From assembly GCA_951635545.1 (NCBI GenBank), contig OX620685.1:2046001-2110000 (forward strand): DNA of 64,000 nucleotides, read 5' to 3'. Of the stretch, positions 24,089 through 33,771 are shown piece by piece. Under the pieces are notes generated by a model. The model searched no databases. It was not told the origin of the DNA and was given only the letters and a program-made list of their open reading frames with translations. The stretch's first letter is position 1; each line of letters begins with the position of its first letter. Source of the DNA: CAG-873 sp910578365 (GTDB taxonomy: Bacteria; Bacteroidota; Bacteroidia; Bacteroidales; Muribaculaceae). The position numbers and the translations under genes are program-made.

Positions 24089-26986
24089 ATGAAAAAACTT
24101 ACTGCATTAGCATTGTCCGCGATGCTGTCCGTGTCAGTTCTGGCGCATGCCGAACAGGTGGCGAGTACTCCGCAACACACCGGAGAAAAAGCCGACGACC
24201 TGTTCTCGTATGTAATAACTTCGCCGGCAGAGGGAGATGAGTCCTTCTATTCGATACAGCTTCAGTTTCCGCAAGCGGCTGAGCTGAGTTTCGTTCCGTC
24301 GTGGTCTGAATGGTCAGCCTATGTTTCATTTAAGATGAACGGTAAATCATTCGTACCACTATATGCCTATCACAGCAAGGGGGATACCGACAACTCCATT
24401 AATCTCGACCTCGGCGGTTTCAATGCGAGTATCGATGACCGCTGGGAAGTCAAAATCGACCCGGGTTTGTTTGCCCTCCACGATGCCGATGGAAATAAGC
24501 TGGGCGAAAACCCGCTTATGGAGATTGTGGTGACTGAAGGTCTGCCTGTGAGCAAAGTTGACTTTTCATTCAAGAGCGAACCCGTAAGTTACGACCCATA
24601 TGCCCCCGATATGCTCATTGCCGAGGTGTCGGAGGTAAAACTTACATTTCCCAAGCTCGATATTATTACAGCGGATGCCGATAAGGCGGTGGTTACACTT
24701 GGCGGTACAACTGTAGATAAGTCGGCCTATACAGTTACAGCCAACGGAACCGACAATACCATTAAACTTGAATTCAATCCGGCGCTTGTTTCTGACGAAG
24801 ACGTTCAGCTGCTTATTACCTTCCCCGAGCAGTCGCTGACGGGTAAGAAGGGCGATGTCACCGACGTCAATCTCAGAAAGGTCGAGAATAACTATTACAT
24901 TGTAGTTCCGGCTGTGAAATATGACCTGTCAATCGACTTCGCATCCCCGAAGCCCGATACCGACGGCAACATCAGTCTGAGCAAGCTCAAGTCGATTCTG
25001 TTCTTCACATGCGACGACAGCAACGTAAAGGCATCTGGCGGCTCGACCCCGAACTTCACACTTAAGGAGGTGAACGGCGATTTTGAAACCTCGGTCAAGC
25101 TGTCGTTTATCAACGGTTACGCTCCTGGCAAATCGGCTTTTCAGGCTACGTTTGCCGAGTACCCTGTGTACAACGGCGAATACACCCTTACTTTGGCCAA
25201 GGGTGCCATTGGTGACACCCGCTGGCGTATCGACCATTCTATGGGGCATACGAACGATGAACTTGTTCTGAGTTTCAATGTTATAGATGGCGAAGACCGT
25301 CCGGCGACTCCGCACATCGACCTGTCGGCAGTTTATACCGCCACAGAAGCAATAGCTGTGAAGGGTATACCTTCAGAAGACGATGTGTACTGGTATGCCA
25401 GCCTGGTGGAGGCATCGCAGTGTCCGACCGACAGCGAACTCCTTGAGGCATCGCTCGACTTCTTCAAGACGGGCGCCGCGCTGTTCGGCATGGACTGGGT
25501 GACTATATTCCGGATGACCGCCAAAACCGGCGAACATACCTGGGGTTTCGGCGACCTTAATTCGTCGACCGACTATGTTGTATATGCCTACGGACTCGAC
25601 GGCGAGGGTGCAGTCTATATGCCGCTTACTAAAATCGAGGTGCGCACTGCCGATCCTGTCGTTTCCGACAATACATTCAACCTCGAAGTGCTTTCGGTTG
25701 AAGACGGCACCGAAAACGAAACCAAAAAAGTCACTCTCAAGATAACTCCGACCAACGACGATGTGTACACCGCAGTTATTTACGACAAATATCTTGGCGA
25801 CGACTATGATTTCGACGACGAAACCTCGCACAAGAGCTTCCTGCGCGGTGTTCTCCGTCCGCTGGTGTCCTCTGAGCGCCTATACAGCGGTGAGCAGACT
25901 GTGGTGTTTGACAACGTGAAAATCGATGCCGTGATGCAGGCAGCCGTATTCGGCTACGAAGACTATGAAACCACCCTGGCTACACGTGCCGATTTCAATA
26001 CTGTCGATGACAGCTTCGAGGCAGTGGTTGTAAAGGCCTACGAGCCGGGCATCACCGGAGCGTCCGCTTCGATTTACTCATTCGACATGGAACGCCCTTT
26101 TATGGCCGGAGTTATCAGCAAGGCCGACGCCGAGGCTCTCGGCGGTATCGACAAGATACACGAGGAATACAACGTGCCCATGTGGGTAGCGTCCGGAATG
26201 GACTACTACGACTGGCGTCTGTTTGCTCAACGCGACCTTAAGCGTCAGGCTCTCGACGGTCCGCTTTCTGATATCATCAGTGTTGCCGCTCTCCGCTGGG
26301 ATACCGAATACTATGTATACGGATACCTGATGGATGAAGGTGGCTACCGCACATCGCCGGTATTCTACGATTCGTTCACGACAGCTTCGTGCAATCAGGC
26401 CGACAACAGCTTTGAGTTAATACTCGAAAGCGTGACATCCAACGTTCCATATTCGTCCGATACATACACTGCAGAAATGACCATTATCCCCACCGATAAG
26501 AATGCTTCTTACGCTCTCTATTACGGTGAAACCTACGACTTCGAGAGCTATCTTGAAGAGGGCCGCCTGGACGACTGGATGTACGATGTGTTTATGAGTC
26601 GCAAAGTTAAGAAAACCTATTCCGGTGAGCTGAATTTCGGCTATGGCACTGTTCGTGAAGGCATGAGTTATATCCTTGTAGTGGCAGGTTTCGACGAGGC
26701 CCCCAATACAGCCCCCGCATGGATGCTGTTCAATAAGGACGGTGTTTACGGAAACTCATGGTCCGGAATATCGGACGCGGCAGGCGGTAAGCCGTGTGTG
26801 CTGCATGTTATTGGTCGTGACATATATCTGGCAGGTGAATTTAACGAGGCTGCGGCATATAGTGTGAGCGGACTGAAGGCAGGTGTATTCCGCAACGGCG
26901 TATGCAGCGTTGACGGCCCCGGCTGCTATATAGTACGCGTACAGACCGCCGCCGGAGTGGAAACATATAAGGTAGTAGTGAAATAA
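24089..26986 (+). CDS. Large exported protein with repeated beta modules and C-terminal sorting-like domain (965 aa)
   Basis: Unrecognised surface or secreted protein. A signal peptide (MKKLTALALSAMLSVSVLAHA) is followed by several beta-rich modules. Two modules of about 120 residues resemble each other: one starting VSDNTFNLEVLSVEDG and one starting QADNSFELILESVTSN (roughly residues 527-640 and 768-880). Each has a KITPTNDDVYTAVIYD / TIIPTDKNASYALYYG strand pair and an aspartate/tyrosine-rich loop. The last 70 residues (IYLAGEFNEAAAYSVSG...GCYIVRVQTAAGVETYKVVVK) look like a type IX sorting domain. The pattern suggests a binding protein or adhesin. It shares this general plan with the next plus-strand protein (28421) but not obvious sequence. 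Confidence 0.75.
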   Translation: MKKLTALALSAMLSVSVLAHAEQVASTPQHTGEKADDLFSYVITSPAEGDESFYSIQLQFPQAAELSFVPSWSEWSAYVSFKMNGKSFVPLYAYHSKGDTDNSINLDLGGFNASIDDRWEVKIDPGLFALHDADGNKLGENPLMEIVVTEGLPVSKVDFSFKSEPVSYDPYAPDMLIAEVSEVKLTFPKLDIITADADKAVVTLGGTTVDKSAYTVTANGTDNTIKLEFNPALVSDEDVQLLITFPEQSLTGKKGDVTDVNLRKVENNYYIVVPAVKYDLSIDFASPKPDTDGNISLSKLKSILFFTCDDSNVKASGGSTPNFTLKEVNGDFETSVKLSFINGYAPGKSAFQATFAEYPVYNGEYTLTLAKGAIGDTRWRIDHSMGHTNDELVLSFNVIDGEDRPATPHIDLSAVYTATEAIAVKGIPSEDDVYWYASLVEASQCPTDSELLEASLDFFKTGAALFGMDWVTIFRMTAKTGEHTWGFGDLNSSTDYVVYAYGLDGEGAVYMPLTKIEVRTADPVVSDNTFNLEVLSVEDGTENETKKVTLKITPTNDDVYTAVIYDKYLGDDYDFDDETSHKSFLRGVLRPLVSSERLYSGEQTVVFDNVKIDAVMQAAVFGYEDYETTLATRADFNTVDDSFEAVVVKAYEPGITGASASIYSFDMERPFMAGVISKADAEALGGIDKIHEEYNVPMWVASGMDYYDWRLFAQRDLKRQALDGPLSDIISVAALRWDTEYYVYGYLMDEGGYRTSPVFYDSFTTASCNQADNSFELILESVTSNVPYSSDTYTAEMTIIPTDKNASYALYYGETYDFESYLEEGRLDDWMYDVFMSRKVKKTYSGELNFGYGTVREGMSYILVVAGFDEAPNTAPAWMLFNKDGVYGNSWSGISDAAGGKPCVLHVIGRDIYLAGEFNEAAAYSVSGLKAGVFRNGVCSVDGPGCYIVRVQTAAGVETYKVVVK

Positions 26987-27089
26987 GCCGCATAATGACA
27001 GCCTGTTTGACTCATTGATGTAGCAGAATCTTACTCGCTGTAATTGTATAATAAATCTCACACGGGGCGCACAGAGGAACATAAAGTTC

Positions 27090-28318
27090 CAGGGCTGGCG
27101 CATGAGATTTAACTCAAATTCAGTCAAAAATTCACCTGATTATGTGAAATAAACTTTCAGATATTGCATATATTGCTGAAAATAGATATATTAGAGGTAT
27201 GCAAATAGAAATTTTCAGCAAAGTAAAAGACCCGCGCGACTTGGGCAAGGTTAAACATGAGCTCGAGGATGTGCTCCGAATGGCACTCATCGGCGTGTTG
27301 TGTGATTGTGAGGACTGTGACGACATATCGGATATGGTTACAGACCGAGAGGAAGAATTCAAGGCAGCCGGATTGCTGAAACTCTGCAACGGTGTTCCAT
27401 GCGGTGACACGATACTTCGTGTTGTAGAGTCTGTCAATCCCGCTCAGCTCCGAGCAAGTCTCGATTGCTGCCGAGGCCACATAATCGAATCCCTGTGCGG
27501 CAATCAGGTCATCATTGACGGCAAGAAACTTCGGGGTGAAAATCCAAGGAGTCCCGGATGCCACGGACTATATATCCTCAATGCGTGGGTATCTGAAACA
27601 GAAATCTGCGTTGCCGAAAAGCCGGTGGATGACAAGACCAACGAACTTACGGTTCTTCCGTCAGTATTGTCCTCTTTATGGCTTACAGGGGCTTTGGTTT
27701 CAATCGACGCAATGGGGACCCACCGTAATATCGCAGAACAGATCATACTCCAGGGCGGTGACTATCTGATGGCGCTTAAAGACAATCAGCCGATACTCAA
27801 GGGCTTGACGGAAAGTATCTTTAGTAGCACTACTCCAATATCGGTATACACAACCGAGGAAAAGGGGCACGGAAGAGTTGAGAAGAGAACCTGTTCAATT
27901 ATGGATACGACACTTTTGGAACAGGAGGGAATGTACGAGAAGTGGCCCGGTCTTAAACGTATCATAAAGATGGAGCGTGAGCGTACTGAGAACGGTGCCC
28001 GCTCGCGTGAAACAATCTACTATCTCAGCAGCGTGGAGAAAGATGAGGCTTCTTACTATGCGATGCGTATTCGTGCGCACTGGGGTATCGAGAACAAACT
28101 GCACTGGCATCTCGACGTGACGTTTCGGGAAGATATGTGCCGCGTACGCGCCAAGAATGGCGCTGTCAATTTTTCAGCGATGCGCAAGTATGCATTGGAA
28201 ATGCTTAAAAAGCAGAACGATAAACTCAGCCTTAAACGAAGACGCAAAAAATGTATGTGGAGCACTGAATATCTGTACAAAGTCTTTAAGGATAGTTAAA
28301 TCTCATGCGTCAGCCCTG
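27090..28318 (+). mobile_element. ISAs1-family element, copy B
   Basis: 1229 bases, same ends and length as copy A (763-1991) in the opposite orientation, with its own exact 9-base target duplication ATAAAGTTC at 27081-27089 and 28319-28327. It sits in an intergenic region, within the hairpin element described at 27050. Confidence 0.93.
27199..28299 (+). CDS. ISAs1-family transposase, copy B (366 aa)
   Basis: Identical in protein sequence to the transposase at 782-1882, with the DDE blocks VIIDGKKLRGE, VSIDAMGTHRN and AHWGIENKLHWHLDV. Intact. Identity of the two copies indicates transposition in the recent past or gene conversion. Confidence 0.95.
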   Translation: MQIEIFSKVKDPRDLGKVKHELEDVLRMALIGVLCDCEDCDDISDMVTDREEEFKAAGLLKLCNGVPCGDTILRVVESVNPAQLRASLDCCRGHIIESLCGNQVIIDGKKLRGENPRSPGCHGLYILNAWVSETEICVAEKPVDDKTNELTVLPSVLSSLWLTGALVSIDAMGTHRNIAEQIILQGGDYLMALKDNQPILKGLTESIFSSTTPISVYTTEEKGHGRVEKRTCSIMDTTLLEQEGMYEKWPGLKRIIKMERERTENGARSRETIYYLSSVEKDEASYYAMRIRAHWGIENKLHWHLDVTFREDMCRVRAKNGAVNFSAMRKYALEMLKKQNDKLSLKRRRKKCMWSTEYLYKVFKDS

Positions 28319-28420
28319 ATAAAGTTCTATGTTTTAATCACCGGTTTTAAGTGAATTGTATGTTTCTCTGTGCGCACACTGTGTGAGATTTATTCAACAC
28401 CGCTAAATTTCAGAAACATA

Positions 28421-30487
28421 ATGAAAAAGACAAAAATACAGACAACAGCCATGGCTATGCTCGCTTGCGCAGCAGTGTTGAGCGCCTCGGCTTCGGAGAT
28501 TACCCCGGTGATACAGAGATCGGCGCCCGGCAACTGCCTTGTTACATCGTTTCCGGTGCGTACAGCGCAGTCTGCCCCCGCAGCCGCGGGGGCGGCTACA
28601 GCCCAGCTTACTGTCAGTGTGGTTATCGACAATGACCGCAACCAGGAGGTGGCAAACGTACTGGCTATTTCCGCCAATCCGCAGCATCCGGCAATGTATG
28701 AGTTCGCGAAGTCGGGAAATGTGTACTCCGGAACTGTCGAAGCCGGTGTATATGACCTGGTGGTCAATATCAAATCAGATGATGAAGATACACAGATACT
28801 GCTCTTCGAGGAGGATGTGGAGGTGAGTGGAACCAAACGCGTTATGGTCAACCAGCGTAACGCAACCATTTCAACCGTAATCGACCGTATGTCGCCATCA
28901 GGTATCGAGTTGATGTTGCCCTCGACAGATGGCTATGGCAACTGTTCGGTGGTCGACCATATTATGATGCTGCATCACAATGACTTCGGAACATTGCTGC
29001 AGGACGAGGTGGCCTCATTTCGCAGATGCTGCACTCATGTATCTGTCAATGTTATACCACAGCGCTTTTCGCTGACCCGAATGGATATATATGTATGGAA
29101 CCAAGGCCCTGTGTTCACGGTCATACCCATCGACTTTACCAAGGAACACAACGGGCCGACCGCCGACGGATGGCACAGCGTTTCGGCCACATTCGCCGAA
29201 ACCCCGATGAGTGCAGCCTGGAGAGCTCGTCAGGAGCCGCCGCAGTTTAATATGACAGGCTTCTTTGTGGTGGCCGGCAAACATTGTAACGCATACGTGG
29301 GTGTCGGTAACTACAACCACGAGTTTCCCACCGATAGAATGTACTATTGGGCCCCCGAGGGCTATGGCGGCTACTATGAATACTATCCGGTGCTGCGCGA
29401 TAATCTCATAGAGATGGCCGATGCTTCCGTGTCGTCGATGCCTTACAGGATGACTGAAGCAGGGCTGCGGCCGAGCGGCCTCAACCTTGCCGGCGACGGC
29501 AATCTGATGCTTCACGACGGCAAGCTCCCCGACTCGGGTCACCCGTGCTACAGCGACCCTCTGCCCGACGACGCCATACTCGCCAATGCTGTTCCGGCGC
29601 TGGTGTGCTTGCCTTCGTCGACAAACAATCTGAAATGGGATAACGGATTCCTGTATGATTTTACCGGACGCTACGGCGAGAAACTTGGCATCAACTCATT
29701 TAACTTCACCGATATACTCACAGTAAACGAGCTTGCGCAGATAGGCGATTACCGCCGCACTCTAAGTATAAAGCGCGACGGCACCGAAATCTGCTCGTGG
29801 CCGGGTGGATTTGCACGATGGCTCGACTGGGGCAACGGCGAAATGTACAGTATGGAGATGACAATGAGTAATGTGCTTATCGACGGCGAAACCGAAGGCA
29901 TCAACAATGCCACGCTCACCTACAGCCCCGCCGACGGCTATATTCCCACCCTGACTTCGCTGCAGTTGCGCGATAACGGCATAGCTGCCGACCGCTTTAC
30001 GGAGTGTGCCGACGCCACACTCGAGCTCACGGCGGCGACATTCTCTTTTGCAGGCTATATGAACTTCTCGTTCAAGGCTCCGTCGGCTGTCAAGGCTGAG
30101 TATGCTCCGCATGGAAGCGACGAATTTTCCGAACTGCCCCTGAACGAAGTTCCCGAGAATTTTTATCTTCCCGGCTACGGCACGTATTACAGGGCTTCGC
30201 TTGGCGGCGTAGACCGTGAGAGCGCCGACAAGTGGTACGACCTTCGCATCACCGTCAACGGTGCGGAAGGTTCCGCACAGACCCAGGTTCTTTCGCCTGC
30301 ATTCCGTCTGGAGAGTCCGTCCGGAGTCGACAATATCGAAACTGCCGCAGGCGAAAGTCGTTGCGATATCTATTCAATCGATGGCCGCACTGTGGCCCGT
30401 GGCGTGAGTAATTCGGCTGTTCAGCACCTCGAATCCGGTATTTACATAGTGGTCGAGGGCGGTAAAGCGACTAAGGTGATTATCTGA
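28421..30487 (+). CDS. Exported protein with C-terminal sorting-like domain (688 aa)
   Basis: Unrecognised. ATG 28421 gives a signal peptide (MKKTKIQTTAMAMLACAAVLSASAS); the frame is open upstream to 28370 but without a signal sequence. The mature protein is rich in aromatic and glycine residues (YYWAPEGYGGYYEYYP) and has six or more cysteines, unusual for this group. A later segment, TLTYSPADGYIPTLTSLQLRD, resembles beta-sandwich proteins in subtilisin-like or lectin-type surface enzymes, but no catalytic triad can be placed. The last 70 residues (CDIYSIDGRTVARG...LESGIYIVVEGGKATKVII) form a typical type A sorting domain of the type IX secretion system. ISAs1 copy B lies directly upstream and may have separated the gene from older promoter DNA. 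Confidence 0.75.
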   Translation: MKKTKIQTTAMAMLACAAVLSASASEITPVIQRSAPGNCLVTSFPVRTAQSAPAAAGAATAQLTVSVVIDNDRNQEVANVLAISANPQHPAMYEFAKSGNVYSGTVEAGVYDLVVNIKSDDEDTQILLFEEDVEVSGTKRVMVNQRNATISTVIDRMSPSGIELMLPSTDGYGNCSVVDHIMMLHHNDFGTLLQDEVASFRRCCTHVSVNVIPQRFSLTRMDIYVWNQGPVFTVIPIDFTKEHNGPTADGWHSVSATFAETPMSAAWRARQEPPQFNMTGFFVVAGKHCNAYVGVGNYNHEFPTDRMYYWAPEGYGGYYEYYPVLRDNLIEMADASVSSMPYRMTEAGLRPSGLNLAGDGNLMLHDGKLPDSGHPCYSDPLPDDAILANAVPALVCLPSSTNNLKWDNGFLYDFTGRYGEKLGINSFNFTDILTVNELAQIGDYRRTLSIKRDGTEICSWPGGFARWLDWGNGEMYSMEMTMSNVLIDGETEGINNATLTYSPADGYIPTLTSLQLRDNGIAADRFTECADATLELTAATFSFAGYMNFSFKAPSAVKAEYAPHGSDEFSELPLNEVPENFYLPGYGTYYRASLGGVDRESADKWYDLRITVNGAEGSAQTQVLSPAFRLESPSGVDNIETAAGESRCDIYSIDGRTVARGVSNSAVQHLESGIYIVVEGGKATKVII

Positions 30488-30610
30488 ACGATTTATAAAT
30501 AATAAGAGCCTGTTGTTTAAACAAACTCTAAAAATAACAGCGGGTGTTGCAGAACTGTTCTGCAACACCCGCAATGTTTGTCGATACGCTTGCTTACTTG
30601 TAATACTTGC

Positions 30611-31771
30611 TTACTTGTAATAGTTGTCGGCTATCTCGCGAATTGCCAGCAGGATATTTCGGTCGGCCTCGGTAAGCTCGATGCCTCGGCGATTCATAGC
30701 GCGTGAAGCGATGTCGAAGAATTTATCCATGGGTACGTCGGAGAACCCTGCCGTGCCGCCTTCGAGGAAGCTGGCTACGAAATTGCGCGGGAATCCGGCT
30801 CCGTGTATGTTGCAGCCAACGCCCACTACTGTGGCGGTGTTGAACATGGTGTTGATGCCGGCCTTGGAATGGTCGCCCATGATAAGGCCGCAGAATTGCA
30901 GGTCGGTGCGCAGAAAACGGTGGGCCGGGTAGTTCCACAGCTTAATCAGCGTGTAGTCGTTCTTGAGATTCGAGGCCACGCATCCGGCGCCAAGGTTGCA
31001 CCATTCGCCTATGACGGCGTTGCCAAGGAAGCCGTCGTGGGCCTTGTTGGAGTAGCCCTGCATAACCACATTGTTGAGCTCGCCGCCGGCCTTGCACCAG
31101 GGGCCGAGGGTGGTACCTGGGTATATTCTGGCACCCATGTTCACGGTGGAGTGGGGACCTATGGCAATTGGGCCCCGCAGAGTGGCGCCCTCCATGATTT
31201 CGGCCTGAGGGCCGACATATACAGGGCCGTTTTTTACATTTATTATACAGCCTTCGACTGTGGCGCCCTCGGCGAGGAACACCCGGTTGCGGTCGCCGAT
31301 TACAGTTACACTGTCGCTGACCGGGGCCGACTGCTGCCCGGTTGTGATGCGTGCGAAATCGTCGCATATGGCACGGCCGTTCAGCAGAAAAATATCATAG
31401 AGATTGTCAACAGCCATAATGTCGTCGCTGTATTCGATATGCTCGTGGCCGTCGCCTACGGCTGCAATGCGTCGGTCGCCTTTATACAGGGCCTGCCCCG
31501 GATTCAGCGCCATCACAGCCTGGGCGAGCTGTTGGTCGGGCAGTACATTGCCTGCGATAAGCAGCAGATTGTCGGCGGTTACGTCGGCCTCGCATGGAAA
31601 CTTCTCCGAGAGGTAGTGCTCGGTAAGCCATGAGTACTCGCCGAAAAGGTAGTAAGCCCATTTTTCGGCAATGGTAGTAATGCCCACGCGCAGAGCGCCT
31701 ACAGGGCGTGTATAAGTAAGCGGCAACAGATTGTCGCGCACGCTGTCGGGGTCGAAAATAACAAAGTCCAT
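30611..31771 (-). CDS. GlmU-like bifunctional protein, Bacteroidetes type (386 aa)
   Basis: Predicted UDP-N-acetylglucosamine pyrophosphorylase / glucosamine-1-phosphate acetyltransferase of the alternative Bacteroidetes form. The N-terminal half begins MDFVIFDPDSVRDNLLPLTYTRPVGALRVG, where the nucleotidyl-transferase loop starts with LTYTRPVG. The C-terminal half (about 185-345) is a left-handed beta-helix of hexapeptide repeats (GPVYVGPQAEIMEGATLRG..., VNMGARIYPGTTLG), the acetyltransferase fold. Product is needed for peptidoglycan and lipopolysaccharide. It diverges from rpsA with the two promoters back to back. Confidence 0.88.
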   Translation of the reverse strand: MDFVIFDPDSVRDNLLPLTYTRPVGALRVGITTIAEKWAYYLFGEYSWLTEHYLSEKFPCEADVTADNLLLIAGNVLPDQQLAQAVMALNPGQALYKGDRRIAAVGDGHEHIEYSDDIMAVDNLYDIFLLNGRAICDDFARITTGQQSAPVSDSVTVIGDRNRVFLAEGATVEGCIINVKNGPVYVGPQAEIMEGATLRGPIAIGPHSTVNMGARIYPGTTLGPWCKAGGELNNVVMQGYSNKAHDGFLGNAVIGEWCNLGAGCVASNLKNDYTLIKLWNYPAHRFLRTDLQFCGLIMGDHSKAGINTMFNTATVVGVGCNIHGAGFPRNFVASFLEGGTAGFSDVPMDKFFDIASRAMNRRGIELTEADRNILLAIREIADNYYK

Positions 31772-31796
31772 AAGTATGTGATAGAAAATAACGATG

Positions 31797-31825
31797 CAAA
31801 AATACGAAAAAATTGTTTTTTCAAA
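31797..31825 (-). promoter_or_regulatory. Probable promoter of the GlmU-like gene
   Basis: On the minus strand TATTTTTG (31804-31797) is a full -7 match; TTTG at 31825-31822 is 17 bases upstream, a little short. Confidence 0.55.
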
Positions 31826-31842
31826 AAATTATAGCCTAACTT

Positions 31843-31873
31843 TTTGAAAATCGGACAAAAAGTTGTAACTTTG
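31843..31873 (+). promoter_or_regulatory. Bacteroidetes promoter for rpsA
   Basis: TTTG at 31843-31846, 19-base spacer, TAACTTTG at 31866-31873. Exact consensus; leader about 60 bases. Confidence 0.85.
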
Positions 31874-31939
31874 CGCCACATTGGCGTGCGCTTCGCGCGC
31901 ACGTCTGAACATAATTAACCATATTTATTAACTTTTTAA

Positions 31940-33715
31940 ATGACTGAACTCAAAAACTCGCCCGTCGAAGATTTCGACTGGGACGCCTACGAAAACGGCG
32001 AAACCGCTGGTGAAAAATCCCGTGAGGAACTCACCAAAACTTACGACGAGTCGCTCAACACCGTTAAGGACAAAGACGTAATCGAAGGTACCATCATCGC
32101 CCTCAACAAGCGTGAGGCTGTGGTTAACATCGGCTACAAGTCTGACGGTATCATCCCCATGAACGAATTCCGCTACAACCCCGACATCAAGGTTGGCGAC
32201 GTAGTTGAAGTGTTCATCGAAAACCAGGAAGACAAGAAGGGCCAGCTCATCCTGTCTCACCGTAAGGCTCGTGCTTCCCGCAGCTGGGAACGCATCAATG
32301 CCGCCCTCGCTAACGATGAAATTATCAAAGGCTTTATCAAGTGCCGTACCAAGGGCGGCATGATTGTCGATGTATTCGGCATCGAAGCCTTCCTCCCCGG
32401 TTCGCAGATTGACGTTAAGCCCATCCGCGACTACGATATGTTCGTTGGCAAGACCATGGAATTCAAGGTGGTCAAGATCAACGAAGAATTCAAAAATGTT
32501 GTTGTTTCGCACAAAGCTCTCATCGAGGCCGAACTCGAACAGCAGAAGCGCGAAATCATCAGCAAGCTCGAAAAGGGCCAGGTACTCGAAGGTACCGTCA
32601 AGAACATCACCAGCTACGGTGTGTTCATCGACCTCGGCGGTGTCGACGGTCTTATCCACATCACTGACCTCAGCTGGGGCCGCGTAAGCCACCCGAGCGA
32701 AGTGGTTGAGCTCGACCAGAAGCTCAACGTGGTTATCCTCGACTTCGATGACGAAAAGAAGCGCATAGCTCTTGGTCTGAAGCAGCTCCATCCCCATCCA
32801 TGGGATGCCCTCAGCGCCGACCTCAAGGTGGGTGACCACGTTAAGGGCCGCGTAGTTGTTATGGCCGATTACGGCGCATTCCTCGAGATTGCTCCCGGTG
32901 TGGAAGGTCTGATTCACGTAAGCGAAATGTCGTGGTCGCAGCACCTCCGCAGCGCTCAGGACTTCATGAAGGTTGGCGACGAAGTTGAAGCCGTTATTCT
33001 TACCCTCGACCGCGAGGAACGTAAGATGAGCCTCGGCATCAAGCAGCTCAAGAACGACCCCTGGGAAAATATCGAAACCAAGTATCCCCTTGGTTCGCGC
33101 CACACAGCAAAGGTTCGCAACTTCACCAACTTCGGCGTATTCGTTGAAATCGAAGAAGGTGTTGATGGTCTTATCCACATCAGCGACCTCAGCTGGACCA
33201 AGAAAATCAAACATCCAAGCGAATTTACTCAGATTGGTGCCGACATCGAGGTTGAAGTTCTCGCTATCGACAAGGACAACCGTCGCCTGAGCCTCGGCCA
33301 CAAGCAGCTCGAAGAAAATCCCTGGGATGTATTCCAGACTGTATTCACCGTTGGTTCGGTACACGAAGGTACTATCGTAGAGATGCTCGACAAGGGCGCT
33401 GTTGTAGCTCTGCCCTATGGTGTTGAAGGTTTCGCAACTCCCAAGCACCTGGTTAAGGAAGACGGTACTACAGCCAAGGTTGATGAAAAGCTCAACTTCA
33501 AGGTTATCGAATTCAACAAGGACAGCAAGCGCATCATCCTTTCGCACAGCCGTATCTTCGAAGACGAAGTTCGTGCCGAAAAGGCTGCTGAACGTAAGGC
33601 TAAGCGCGCTCCCAAGGCTCCCCGCGAAGAGGCTCCCGTACAGGCTCCTCTGGAAAAGACCACTCTCGGCGACCTCGAGGCTCTCGCTGCTCTCAAGGAA
33701 AAACTCTCGAAGTAA
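31940..33715 (+). CDS. rpsA: 30S ribosomal protein S1 (591 aa)
   Basis: mRNA-binding protein of the small subunit, important in Bacteroidetes, whose mRNAs mostly lack Shine-Dalgarno sites. Six S1 RNA-binding repeats can be counted, opening at VIEGTIIALNKREAVVNIG, IIKGFIKCRTKGGMIVDVF, VLEGTVKNITSYGVFIDLG, HVKGRVVVMADYGAFLEI, HTAKVRNFTNFGVFVEI and VHEGTIVEMLDKGAVVAL. A short acidic N-terminus precedes them and a lysine/alanine/proline-rich tail follows. Transcribed alone between the promoter at 31843 and the terminator at 33735. Confidence 0.97.
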   Translation: MTELKNSPVEDFDWDAYENGETAGEKSREELTKTYDESLNTVKDKDVIEGTIIALNKREAVVNIGYKSDGIIPMNEFRYNPDIKVGDVVEVFIENQEDKKGQLILSHRKARASRSWERINAALANDEIIKGFIKCRTKGGMIVDVFGIEAFLPGSQIDVKPIRDYDMFVGKTMEFKVVKINEEFKNVVVSHKALIEAELEQQKREIISKLEKGQVLEGTVKNITSYGVFIDLGGVDGLIHITDLSWGRVSHPSEVVELDQKLNVVILDFDDEKKRIALGLKQLHPHPWDALSADLKVGDHVKGRVVVMADYGAFLEIAPGVEGLIHVSEMSWSQHLRSAQDFMKVGDEVEAVILTLDREERKMSLGIKQLKNDPWENIETKYPLGSRHTAKVRNFTNFGVFVEIEEGVDGLIHISDLSWTKKIKHPSEFTQIGADIEVEVLAIDKDNRRLSLGHKQLEENPWDVFQTVFTVGSVHEGTIVEMLDKGAVVALPYGVEGFATPKHLVKEDGTTAKVDEKLNFKVIEFNKDSKRIILSHSRIFEDEVRAEKAAERKAKRAPKAPREEAPVQAPLEKTTLGDLEALAALKEKLSK

Positions 33716-33734
33716 TTTTTCCATGTATAACTAT

Positions 33735-33771
33735 AAAAACGGCTGTACCCTCGCGGGTGCGGCCGTTTTTT
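33735..33771 (+). terminator. Rho-independent terminator after rpsA
   Basis: Stem of about 12 base pairs with two wobble pairs (ACGGC.G.ACCC / GGGT.C.GCCGT), loop TCGC, then six T at 33766-33771. Confidence 0.9.

Larger units (their letters stand above)
27050..28394. repeat. Long inverted repeat split by ISAs1 copy B
   Basis: Left arm 27050-27083 (starting AATAAATCTCACAC) and right arm 28359-28394 (ending GTGTGAGATTTATT) are complementary over about 34 bases with a few mismatches. Without the IS they lie about 35-40 bases apart and form one large hairpin between the two exported-protein genes. It could be a terminator or a small mobile hairpin element. Confidence 0.65.

Noticed and set aside
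763..28318. Possible composite transposon formed by the two identical ISAs1 copies
   Set aside because: Each copy has its own intact 9-base target duplication and they enclose core genes such as rplU, rpmA and pyk; they are independent insertions.
31928..33724. 598-codon open frame antisense to rpsA
   Set aside because: Same effect as over fusA: the S1 repeats on the plus strand are unmistakable, and the antisense frame mirrors them.
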